This document shows positions 6,440 through 12,424 of a stretch of 12,595 bases of DNA, piece by piece (within the stretch, counting starts at the first letter, position 1; the number at the start of each line of letters is the position of its first letter). The notes beneath the pieces were generated by a model that did not search any database, had not been told where the DNA came from, and saw only the letters and a program-made list of their open reading frames with translations. The DNA is taken from the NCBI GenBank assembly GCA_042408535.1, contig JBHORA010000032.1, positions 1-12,595 on the forward strand, read 5' to 3'. The position numbers and the translations under genes are program-made. Origin of the DNA: BPIH01 sp042408535 (lineage in GTDB: Bacteria; Chloroflexota; Limnocylindria; Limnocylindrales; CSP1-4).

Positions 6440-6716
6440 GACGACTACCTCGCCTCCGTGCAGCCGTTCACGAACGCCCTCCTCGACGGAAGAAGCCCAC
6501 CGTGACGCGCCGTAGGCTACCCACCGTGTGTGTCACCTAGGCTGACACACGGGCCGATGCGGCGGCCGCGACGTCTGCTTCGTCGGGTGGTGTCTCGGCT
6601 ACAATCGGCGACCGACTCCCCGTCCTTTCGCCAGCCCGAACCCCGACGGGCGAGCACATCCCGCGACGTCCAGCCGGTCGCCCCTTGACGACGACCACGC
6701 CCAGCCAGCGACCCCC
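6440..6716. other. Intergenic spacer upstream of the peptidase gene
   Basis: 277 bp with no supportable gene. It contains the CTAG-centred dyad (6528-6550), a second TAGGCT at 6513-6518, and an isolated TACAAT at 6600-6605 on the + strand with no good -35 and no + gene after it. No ORF of note and no tRNA-like fold was seen. Confidence 0.6.
6528..6550. promoter_or_regulatory. CTAG-centred dyad, copy 2 (8-bp perfect arms)
   Basis: GTGTGTCA (6528-6535) and TGACACAC (6543-6550) are perfect inverted repeats around CCTAGGC. The inner 19 bp (6530-6548) match the element at 3242-3260 at 16 of 19 positions. It is 167 nt past the stop of the helicase gene and about 90 nt before the peptidase GTG, so it could be an operator for the peptidase gene or a hairpin at the helicase transcript end. 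Confidence 0.5.
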
Positions 6717-8459
6717 TCACGACGAGCCATCGGCCTCGAGCCGCCGCGCGAGCTCCGGCGGGGCGATGACGACAAGGTGGTGCTTCGCTCGTGAGCCGCC
6801 CACGTAGAGGAGCTGGTCGAGGCGCCGATCGGCCGAGTCGAGCTCGACGAGGAGGACGACGTCGGCCTCGAGGCCCTTGTAGCGGTAGATCGAGTCGGCC
6901 ACGACCCCGTTCGCCGGCCGACCATTCGGGGCCACCGCCATCGCCCGCCGCTCACCTCGCTCGTCGACGAAGGGGTTCCAGAGCTCGATCCCACCCCGGA
7001 AGCGCCGCTGCCGCCAGACCGCCGACTTCGCCAGGCTGACGCCGGTCAAGACGGCGATCCGATCGCTCGGAACCTGCTCCTCCCTGACGAGGCGGCCGAG
7101 AACGTCGCCAAGGGCGGTCGTCGTCGCCGGCCCCGGCGCGGCGGCCACGACCTCCGGCGGTCGGCCGTCCTCCCGCATCGGGTCGGCCGGCACGTCACCT
7201 CGGTAGAAGCGGAAGACAAGATCGTGGATCGGCCGGGCGTTCCGGCAGTTTCCCGGCAGGGCGTACTCCCGGAGACCGAGCCCGGCGATCTCGTCGGGGC
7301 GGTAGATGGCCTGGGCCGGATCGTGGAAGAGGTAGAACATCCGGCCGCTCGGGTCGTCGAGGAGCATGATGAGCGAGGTGAGCCAGCCGACCTCGAAGTC
7401 CTGGCCCTCGTCGACGACGATCGCCTCGAAGCGTTCAGCGAGGTGGTCGATGGCCTCGTCGAGGGCGTTCGGGAGGACGACCTCGAACCACTCGGGTCCT
7501 GGTCGGGAGGGCCGTGGCGGTAGGGTGCCGGCGGCCGTTCCCAACCGCTCGCAGAGGCGGTGGAAGGTCGTGACCCAGAGGCGGCCGTCGGTGATGAACG
7601 ACTCCAGATCGGGGTGGCGAGCCAGGGCCGCTTCGAGGGGGACGTTGAAACAGACGAAGAGGACCCGCAGGCCGGCCTCGGCCAGGCGACGAGCCTTCTC
7701 GACGGCGACGATCGTCTTGCCGCTCCCGGCTGGCCCGACGATGGAGGCCCGGGGCTCGCGCCGGAGGACGTCGAGGACTTGGATCTGCGCCCGCGTCGGC
7801 CGGACGATCGCCCGCTCCCCCTCTTCGAGGTCGAAGGCGAGGAGGGGCCGGAGGGCCGCCGCCGGACTGAGGACGGCATCCACGATCCCGAGCTGCTCGT
7901 CGGTGAGCGGCCGGTCCCGGGCACCGTCGCCCGACCAGAACCGAAAGACGCGCCCGAGGGCAGCGACCGTCGCCGCGGGACCGGCGAGGTCGGCCCGGTC
8001 GAGGAGGAGGTCGAGCGGGGCGTCGGGGCCGAGGGAGGCGGGCGTCGTGGCGCCCCGAGGGACGAGACTCGCCCGGTCGACGTCGGGGCAGGCGATGGCA
8101 TGGAGCGCCCGAAGCTCCCAGCCGAGGCGCGACGCCCAGCGCGGGTCGGAGGTGATGAGCCGGACGAGGGTGTGGGCCGACGTCCTCGCCTGGGCGAACG
8201 GGCTTTCCGGAAGAGCTCGGCCGCCGCCGTACCAGCGCCCGAAGCCATCGCGGGCGAGCGAACCCGCCTTCGTCTCGATGACGAGGAGGCCGTGCTCCGG
8301 GTGCACGAGAACGAGGTCGGCCTCACCGTCACGAGCTGGTCCGCCAGGCCGGGTCGGCGACGTCCAGGCGACGTTGGCGTAGAGGCGGGCACCCACCGGC
8401 AGGGCGGCCCGGATGGCCCGCTCGACCCGCGCTTCCGTTCGTTTGCCCGACTCCGCCAC
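6717..8459 (-). CDS. NERD nuclease-domain / SF1 (UvrD-like) helicase fusion protein
   Basis: 580 residues, cytoplasmic. The N-terminal NERD domain (about 1-105) has the nuclease core GEADLVLVHPEHGLLVIETKAG, with Glu46/Asp48 and E62-x-K64 as the predicted PD-(D/E)xK-like active site. A linker (to about 220) is followed by an SF1 helicase: Q-motif RPTRAQIQVLD (221-230), Walker A GPAGSGKT (242-249), motif Ia FVCFN, motif II VVDEGQD (348-354), motif III around LFHDPAQAIY, motif V SIYRYKGLEADVVLL and motif VI YVGGSRAKHHLVVI. This is the known NERD-UvrD architecture, thought to act in DNA processing and sometimes found near defence genes; its real role is uncharacterised. The start is GTG 8459, with a G-rich (GGGGG) binding site about 6 nt upstream and a good promoter at 8497-8526. 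No partner gene or defence neighbour is visible here. Confidence 0.9.
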   Translation of the reverse strand: MAESGKRTEARVERAIRAALPVGARLYANVAWTSPTRPGGPARDGEADLVLVHPEHGLLVIETKAGSLARDGFGRWYGGGRALPESPFAQARTSAHTLVRLITSDPRWASRLGWELRALHAIACPDVDRASLVPRGATTPASLGPDAPLDLLLDRADLAGPAATVAALGRVFRFWSGDGARDRPLTDEQLGIVDAVLSPAAALRPLLAFDLEEGERAIVRPTRAQIQVLDVLRREPRASIVGPAGSGKTIVAVEKARRLAEAGLRVLFVCFNVPLEAALARHPDLESFITDGRLWVTTFHRLCERLGTAAGTLPPRPSRPGPEWFEVVLPNALDEAIDHLAERFEAIVVDEGQDFEVGWLTSLIMLLDDPSGRMFYLFHDPAQAIYRPDEIAGLGLREYALPGNCRNARPIHDLVFRFYRGDVPADPMREDGRPPEVVAAAPGPATTTALGDVLGRLVREEQVPSDRIAVLTGVSLAKSAVWRQRRFRGGIELWNPFVDERGERRAMAVAPNGRPANGVVADSIYRYKGLEADVVLLVELDSADRRLDQLLYVGGSRAKHHLVVIAPPELARRLEADGSS

Positions 8460-8496
8460 GGCGACCCCCGACGTGCGCTTCCGGCTCTCGTCGCGG

Positions 8497-8526
8497 ACGA
8501 TAGACAGGCTGGTCGCGGGCTGTCAA
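8497..8526 (-). promoter_or_regulatory. Promoter of the NERD-helicase gene
   Basis: On the minus strand a perfect TTGACA (8526-8521) is followed, after 18 bp, by TATCGT (8502-8497). The predicted start near 8490 gives a leader of about 31 nt ahead of GTG 8459. The helicase therefore appears to be transcribed on its own rather than from the DUF2249 operon. Confidence 0.65.
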
Positions 8527-8579
8527 TCCGGACTGGCTCTTCGGGCAGGGCAGGCGGCCGTCGGGCGAAGCGGGCCGGT

Positions 8580-8654
8580 CAGATCCGGCGCTTCAGATGC
8601 CGGACAGATGCGGCGCTTCAGATGCCGGACAGATCCGGCGCTTCAGATGCGGCC
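8580..8654. repeat. 25-bp tandem repeat, 3 copies, over the DUF2249 stop codon
   Basis: Three head-to-tail 25-bp units start at 8580, 8605 and 8630 with CAGATCCGGCGCTTCAGATG or a one-base variant; the last unit diverges in its final bases. The third copy contains the stop codon of the DUF2249 gene. On the minus strand each full unit holds CCGGC and GCCGG arms separated by 9 nt, so the transcript end could form serial small hairpins. Confidence 0.85.
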
Positions 8655-8870
8655 GATCCGAACCCGCCAGAGCTCGGGACCCTGGGCGAGATACTCCCAG
8701 GTGAAGATGCCGGTGCGCTCGGCGGCGAACTGGTAGTAGAGGGGTTTCGGATCGTGGTCGACGACGATCTCGAACGCTTCGCCTGGCCGAAGACCGTCGA
8801 AGGTCTCGAAGATGAGCCCGTGGCGACGAGCCGGCGGGATCGTGCGAACGTCGATCTGCTCGGTGGCCAT
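8643..8870 (-). CDS. DUF2249 domain protein
   Basis: A complete 75-residue DUF2249 protein. IDVRTIPPARRHGLIFETFDGL..GEAFEIV is followed by the family hallmark DHDPKPLYYQF (38-48) and FTWEYLAQGPELWRVRIGR. The family is a small cytoplasmic fold, often encoded beside hemerythrin-like proteins and denitrification or NO-response genes. Its biochemical role is unsettled; conserved His17 and His39 could bind metal. ATG 8870 is chosen because a perfect AGGAGG (8884-8879) lies 8 nt upstream; the in-frame ATG six codons earlier lacks a site. Upstream on the same strand is a broken hemerythrin-like gene, which supports an ancestral two-gene operon. The stop codon lies in the 25-bp repeat array. Confidence 0.92.
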   Translation of the reverse strand: MATEQIDVRTIPPARRHGLIFETFDGLRPGEAFEIVVDHDPKPLYYQFAAERTGIFTWEYLAQGPELWRVRIGRI

Positions 8871-8938
8871 GCGGCGAACCTCCTGCATGCGATGGGATCC
8901 GGTCAGGGTGCGGCGGGTTCGGTTGGTGTTCGAGCGGC

Positions 8939-9158
8939 TCAGGCCGCGCCGAGGAGCTCGTGCATCCCGGCCAGGCGCTCGGCGAGGGCGACCGTCGGGT
9001 CGGCGACGAGGGCCGGGATGAGCCGGTCGTTCTCCTTCGCCAGGTGGCTCTCGAAGAGGGCGAGGAGGGCGCTCGAGCGAGCGAGGAGATCGAGCGGGTC
9101 CGCCCTGCCCTCGGGCCGCCAGCTCCGCGGCGATCCCCGGCCCCTCCTCGGGCCAGTC
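8939..9158 (-). pseudogene. Hemerythrin-like C-terminal remnant, frameshifted and without a start
   Basis: The 55 codons before the TGA at 8939-8941 read RADPLDLLARSSALLALF, then ESHLAKENDRLIPALVADP, ending RLAGMHELLGAA. SHLAKE matches the His-x3-Glu of the last helices of hemerythrin-like proteins, which commonly neighbour DUF2249. That frame is open from 9184 but has no ATG, GTG or TTG start. The adjacent frame at 9158-9110 encodes DWPEEGPGIAAELAARG, also protein-like. Deleting a single G in the GAGGGCAGG run (about 9108-9116) would join the two as AARGRADPLDLL. Further upstream neither frame looks coding, so the N-terminal helices with the other iron ligands appear lost. A base-calling error could explain the frameshift but not the missing 5' end. 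Confidence 0.6.
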
Positions 9159-9307
9159 GGCCCGGCCCCGAGTGACCCATGACCCTAGAGACTCGCCGCG
9201 CCAGCGGCGACCGTTGGGTGCAGCCGCGGCCCACGGCGACCCCGCAGTCGGGCGCCAGCCGCGGCCCGGAAGGAGCGCGACGAACGGCGCGCGACGGAGG
9301 CAGGCCG

Positions 9308-9706
9308 ATGACGCGAGTCCTCATCGTCCACCGCGACCCGGCCGTCGCCGAGCGGCTGGCCGCCGACCTGCGGGGCGCCGGCTACGAGGTCGAGCGCTGC
9401 AGCGGGCCGCAGCACGTCCCGTGCCCCGTCCTCGACCGGCTTCCCTGCTCCTTCGTCGACTGGGCTGACGTCCTCATCTACGACGCCTGGGTTGCCGGCA
9501 GCGCCGACGGGGGGTGGCAGCTCGTCGTCGACATGCGGGAGACGTATCCGGACCTGCCGGTCATCCTCACCTCGGTCGACGAGTCGCTCGACTGGGTGGA
9601 GACGGAGGGGCCGCACCGGGTGACGGCGCTGCCCGGCATCCCGGATCGGGAAGCGGTCGTGGCGGCCGTCGAGGCTGCGCTGACCGAGCAGGGCATGGCG
9701 GTCTGA
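9308..9706 (+). CDS. Degenerate response-regulator receiver-like protein with extra cysteines
   Basis: A single-domain protein of 132 residues with a CheY-like pattern: strand VLIVHRD, helix AVAERLAADLRGAG, strand ADVLIYDAW with Asp59 at the phosphoacceptor position, strand LPVILTSVDES with Thr88, and a C-terminal helix (REAVVAAVEAALTEQ). It is degenerate. Only one acidic residue (Asp10) follows strand 1, and the conserved Lys of strand 5 is absent (RVTALPGIP instead of LxKP). Between strands 2 and 3 lies a cysteine-containing insert with Cys31, Cys39 and Cys47 at even spacing. ATG 9308 has GGAGG 7 nt upstream; an earlier in-frame start at 9179 would add 43 low-complexity residues. It is divergent from the DUF2249/hemerythrin pair. 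With no output domain it may act by protein contact, and redox or metal sensing by the cysteines is speculative. Confidence 0.8.
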   Translation: MTRVLIVHRDPAVAERLAADLRGAGYEVERCSGPQHVPCPVLDRLPCSFVDWADVLIYDAWVAGSADGGWQLVVDMRETYPDLPVILTSVDESLDWVETEGPHRVTALPGIPDREAVVAAVEAALTEQGMAV

Positions 9707-9786
9707 CGGGGCCGGCGGCACCGGACACCTGGCGACCCGACACCTGCACTCGCGGGCGAGCCGCAGCACGGCACGCCCGAACCGCC

Positions 9787-9992
9787 GAACCCCGGGCCTC
9801 CGAACCACGGGCCTCCGAACCACGGGCCTCCGAACCCCGGGCCTCCGAACCACGGGCCTCCGAACCCCGGGCCTCCGAACCACGGGCCTCCGAACCACGG
9901 GCCTCCGAACCACGGCCTCCGAACCACGGCCTCCGAACCACGGCCTCCGAACCACGGCCTCCGAACCACGGGCCTCCGAACCCCGGGCCTCC
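9787..9992. repeat. Minisatellite: 14 units of 15 or 14 bp
   Basis: Units of GAACC(A/C)CGGGCCTCC repeat without spacers from 9787. Eight 15-bp units are followed by four 14-bp units that have lost one G (GAACCACGGCCTCC, 9907-9962), then two 15-bp units. A partial unit follows at 9993. Units with A or C at position 6 are interspersed. Because the 14-bp units change the reading phase, no protein frame runs uniformly through it, which argues for non-coding DNA expanded by replication slippage. It starts 80 nt after the receiver-like gene. Confidence 0.95.
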
Positions 9993-10004
9993 GAACGCTG
10001 ACAA

Positions 10005-10392
10005 ACGCTCACCAGGCGTTCACTGCACGGCCCGATCGCCCCCCTGCCACGACGTCGACCGCGCCGATGGCGATCCCAGGAGCTCCCTGAGCGTGGCTCG
10101 AGCACGACCCGAATGGGGACGCCGGCTGATTCGACCGCCAGCAGGCGCCTTCGCCCGCGTCGATCACCCACCAACCTGGCCATACGTGCACCCCGTGCTT
10201 CAGGTGGCAGGGATGCTGACCGCGCCCGCCTCCTCGCCAACCCCGCGGACGGACGTACGTTCACCAGGTGGGCACTCAGCGGACCAACGCTCACTCGGCG
10301 TGCATGTGACCCCGACTGGACGCCGTGAGATGCGCGTTGGCACCCATCGCCCCGACGAGGGCCCCGACAACGTTCACCTCGCGTGCATCTGT
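10005..10392 (+). repeat. Four dispersed degenerate copies of an ACGYTCAC... motif
   Basis: Copies start at 10005, 10257, 10287 and 10370. All share ACG(C/T)TCAC, followed by a G/C-rich stretch and usually GCGTGCA or a close variant; for example 10287 reads ACGCTCACTCGGCGTGCATG and 10370 reads ACGTTCACCTCGCGTGCATC. A weaker relative is at about 10186 (ACGTGCACCCCGTGC). Spacing is irregular. They could be protein-binding sites or decayed dispersed repeats. Confidence 0.45.
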
Positions 10393-10427
10393 CAGGGTCC
10401 GCGGCGGGCCCCGAACGCCCTGAGCCC

Positions 10428-11597
10428 CTATCCCCCGAACCAGGCCACCAGCCGCTCCGCCTCGAAGGCACGCTTCGCCGCCAAGTGCTCCGGCGAAGCC
10501 GGCGTCAGCTCCACCTTCGGCGGGTCGTCCAGGAACCGACCCTGGACCATCGCCGCCATCCCCCGACCCGTTTCCATGAAGCACACCCCCTCGCCGCCGA
10601 ACGTTGCCTCCGGCTTCCGGCCAGCGAACCGCGCCGCGATCCGCTTGGCGACCACCTCTCCCTCGGCGGCCGCGAAGACCCCCGCCTTCGGCAGCGCCCC
10701 ACCAGTGGCGAGCGGAATCGCCGCGACGTCGCCGACCGCGTAGACATCCTTGAACCGCGTCTCCAGGGTCCGCGGATCGACCCCCACCCAGCCCGACGGC
10801 CCCGTCAACCCTGCTGCTGCCACCACCGCCGGTGCCCGGTGCGGCGGGACCGCCAGGAGCAAGTCGAAGGGAATGACCCCGTCCGCCGTGACCACCTCGC
10901 AAGGCCGAACCTCGACCGCCTGCGTGTTCGTTCGCAGGCTAATCCCAGCCCCCGCCAGGTAGCCGTCGAAGGCCGCGCAGCCCGCCTCCCCGAGGATCGG
11001 GAGCGACCGCGGGAGCGGCGTGAAGACGAGCATCCCGAACGAGAGGCCGCGCGCCTCGAAGCGCTCGGAGAGAAGGGTCGCGAGCTCGAACGGGCCCGGA
11101 GGGCACGGATACGGCGCCCCGAAGATCCCGACGACGACCCGCCCGCCGCCGAACTCCGCCACCCGACGCGCCGATTCGCCGATCCGGCCGGCATCGTAGG
11201 CGTCGATTCCGTGCTCCCGAAGGCCGGGGATCCGGCCCAGATCCCGCTCGGCGCCGAGGGCGATGACGATGGCGTCGCCACCAACCCACTCGAGCCGACC
11301 ACTCGGGGCCCCCGACGGCTCGAGGAGCTCGACCTCGGCTGCCAGTGCCTGCGGGTCGATGGCCGTGATCGAGGCCCGCCAGACGTCGATGCCCCGCTCG
11401 GCGAGGCGGCTCAGGGGCCGCTCGCCGGCCTCGTGCGGCTCGATCCCGACCAGGGCCCAGTTCTTGCGGAGGCCCATGGCGAAGGTCGGGCGACGCTCGA
11501 CCAGGACGACCTCGTCGCTTGGATCGAGCAGGCGGCGGAGGGTCAGGGCAGCCGAGATGCCGCCGAATCCGCCGCCGAGGATGAGGACGCGGGCCAT
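10428..11597 (-). CDS. FAD-dependent oxidoreductase, sulfide:quinone oxidoreductase-like
   Basis: 389 residues. The N-terminal FAD-binding Rossmann fold is VLILGGGFGGISAA (4-17), with the ribose-binding acidic residue in VVLVERR. DAIVIALGAE lies near 108-117 and the second FAD motif DVYAVGDVAAI at 284-294 (Asp290). APYPCPPGPFELA (161-173) and GVCFMETGRGMAAM (337-350) carry Cys165 and Cys339. Their contexts match the two redox cysteines conserved in sulfide:quinone oxidoreductases and flavocytochrome c sulfide dehydrogenases; the third cysteine of classical SQR near residue 128 is not present. The C-terminal PPKVELTP...FEAERLVAWFG is also SQR-like. It probably passes electrons from sulfide or another thiol donor to quinone at the membrane surface; an NDH-2-like role is the alternative. 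ATG 11597 has GAGGAG 6 nt upstream. It is transcribed alone, divergent from the Nudix gene. Confidence 0.85.
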   Translation of the reverse strand: MARVLILGGGFGGISAALTLRRLLDPSDEVVLVERRPTFAMGLRKNWALVGIEPHEAGERPLSRLAERGIDVWRASITAIDPQALAAEVELLEPSGAPSGRLEWVGGDAIVIALGAERDLGRIPGLREHGIDAYDAGRIGESARRVAEFGGGRVVVGIFGAPYPCPPGPFELATLLSERFEARGLSFGMLVFTPLPRSLPILGEAGCAAFDGYLAGAGISLRTNTQAVEVRPCEVVTADGVIPFDLLLAVPPHRAPAVVAAAGLTGPSGWVGVDPRTLETRFKDVYAVGDVAAIPLATGGALPKAGVFAAAEGEVVAKRIAARFAGRKPEATFGGEGVCFMETGRGMAAMVQGRFLDDPPKVELTPASPEHLAAKRAFEAERLVAWFGG

Positions 11598-11739
11598 GGA
11601 CGTCTCCTCGTTGTCAGTCGTCTGCCGACACGTCGCTCCCGGCCAGCCCAGGCCTCGGGGTCGATGACGTCCCGACCGGGCCGACCGGCAGCCTGCCTAT
11701 TGTCGCCTACGACCGGTCGAAGGGCCACCCGACGCGATC

Positions 11740-11831
11740 GGTGAACTCGACGTCGACGGGCGAAGCCACCCACGCCCGGCGAACTCGACCTCGACGGGCG
11801 AAGCCCCGCCCACGCGGCGAGCTCCGACACG
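11740..11831. repeat. 38-bp direct duplication with partial third copy
   Basis: The stretch at 11740-11777 (GGTGAACTCGACGTCGACGG...) recurs at 11778-11815 with few changes and small indels (GGCGAACTCGACCTCGACGG...). A partial, diverged third copy starts at about 11816. It lies in the divergent promoter region, so copy number could affect spacing of control sites. Confidence 0.8.
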
Positions 11832-11910
11832 ACAACCGGCCCCAACGTCCGGCGACCTGGGTCGGCCGCGCCCGGCCCACCCCCTCGCCCCGCAGCACCC
11901 GACCGGGTGG

Positions 11911-11922
11911 CACAATCTGGCC
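11911..11922 (+). promoter_or_regulatory. Candidate -10 giving a leaderless Nudix mRNA
   Basis: CACAAT (11911-11916) ends 6 nt before ATG 11923, and no Shine-Dalgarno is present in between. A start point at the ATG would be expected. No good -35 accompanies it, so the call rests on position and on the similar arrangement at 1673. Confidence 0.4.
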
Positions 11923-12423
11923 ATGGCCGTTAGCGCCGGCATCCTCCTCTACCGCCGCCGCCCGAACGGGCTCGAGGTCCTCGTCGCCCATCCCGGCGGG
12001 CCCCTCTGGGCGGGCCGCGAGGACGGCGCTTGGAGCATCCCGAAGGGGATCGTCGAGTCCGGTGAACGACCCTTCGAGGTCGCCCGTCGAGAGTTCACCG
12101 AGGAGACCGGCCACGAACCGCCCCCGGACCCCGACGCCTACCTCCCCCTCGGCGAGGTCCGGACCCCGACCGGAAAGCGGATCGTCGCCTGGGCGGCCGA
12201 AGGCGACCTCGACCCGGCGCAGGCAACGAGCAACACCTTCGAGATGCCCTGGCCGCCCGGCTCGGGTCGCCGCCAGGCGTTCCCTGAGATCGATCGGGTG
12301 GCCTGGGTCAGCCCGACAGAAGCGCGGCGGCTCCTTCACGCCGCCCAGGCCGCCTTCGTCGATCGCCTCGAGGCGGCGCTCACCGAAACCGCCGAACCCC
12401 CAAGAGCGCCGGGGGCCGCCTGA
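11923..12423 (+). CDS. Nudix hydrolase, COG4119-type predicted NTP pyrophosphohydrolase
   Basis: 166 residues. The complete Nudix box runs from Gly42 to about His64: G-x5-E48-x7-R56-E57-F-T-E60-E61-T-G63. It is preceded by SAGILLYRRR..LEVLVAHPGGPLWA and DGAWSIPKG, the characteristic opening of the COG4119 group. It should hydrolyse a nucleoside diphosphate linked to another moiety, using Mg ions bound by the REFTEE glutamates. The true substrate (dinucleotide polyphosphate, damaged NTP or other) is unknown. The central part (GEVRTPTGKRIVAWAAEGDLDP) and the C-terminal helix (EARRLLHAAQAAFVDRLEAAL) fit the family length. ATG 11923 starts exactly at the homology, lacks a ribosome binding site and sits 6 nt after a -10-like hexamer. 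An 18-bp repeat block begins immediately after the stop. Confidence 0.93.
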   Translation: MAVSAGILLYRRRPNGLEVLVAHPGGPLWAGREDGAWSIPKGIVESGERPFEVARREFTEETGHEPPPDPDAYLPLGEVRTPTGKRIVAWAAEGDLDPAQATSNTFEMPWPPGSGRRQAFPEIDRVAWVSPTEARRLLHAAQAAFVDRLEAALTETAEPPRAPGAA

Positions 12424-12424
12424 C

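Larger units (their letters stand above)
9707..10427. other. Long convergent intergenic region (721 bp) without a supportable gene
   Basis: The region lies between the receiver-like gene (+) and the SQR-like gene (-). It contains the minisatellite at 9787-9992 and four degenerate copies of a 20-25 bp motif starting ACGYTCAC. All long open frames crossing it are products of repeats and GC bias. No tRNA or clear structured RNA was found by eye. Confidence 0.6.
11598..11922. other. Divergent intergenic region (325 bp)
   Basis: The region separates the starts of the SQR-like (-) and Nudix (+) genes. It holds the 38-bp duplication at 11740-11831 and a candidate -10 for the Nudix gene. No convincing -35/-10 pair for the SQR-like gene and no supportable ORF was found. 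Confidence 0.6.

Noticed and set aside
3920..6505. 861-codon open frame on the + strand
   Set aside because: It is antisense to the peptidase gene, which has a signal peptide, HELAH site and TM anchor. The + frame translation is Arg/Asp/Gly-rich and lacks domains, a typical high-GC shadow.
6577..6605. TACAAT as a + strand promoter
   Set aside because: There is no -35 match at 16-18 bp, and no + strand gene or RNA structure follows before the antisense helicase gene.
7560..9182. 540-codon + strand frame (and 7366-8382 + strand)
   Set aside because: Both are antisense to the NERD-helicase gene with its full set of helicase motifs; their translations are composition-driven.
9179..9307. Upstream start (9179) for the receiver-like gene
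   Set aside because: The added 43 residues are low complexity and precede a well-spaced GGAGG and ATG at 9308, where the receiver fold begins.
9787..9992. CRISPR-like array
   Set aside because: Units are directly abutted without unique spacers, and no cas genes are nearby.
9514..10743. 409-codon + frame with ASEPR repeats, and minus-strand frames with GSEAR or FGGPW repeats through 9787-9992
   Set aside because: They are created by the 15-bp minisatellite. The four 14-bp units shift phase so the peptide repeat breaks, and flanks overlap real genes or show no protein features.
10383..11744. 453-codon + frame opposite the SQR-like gene
   Set aside because: It is antisense to a gene with FAD motifs and a good ribosome binding site; the translation is Arg/Pro-rich without domains.
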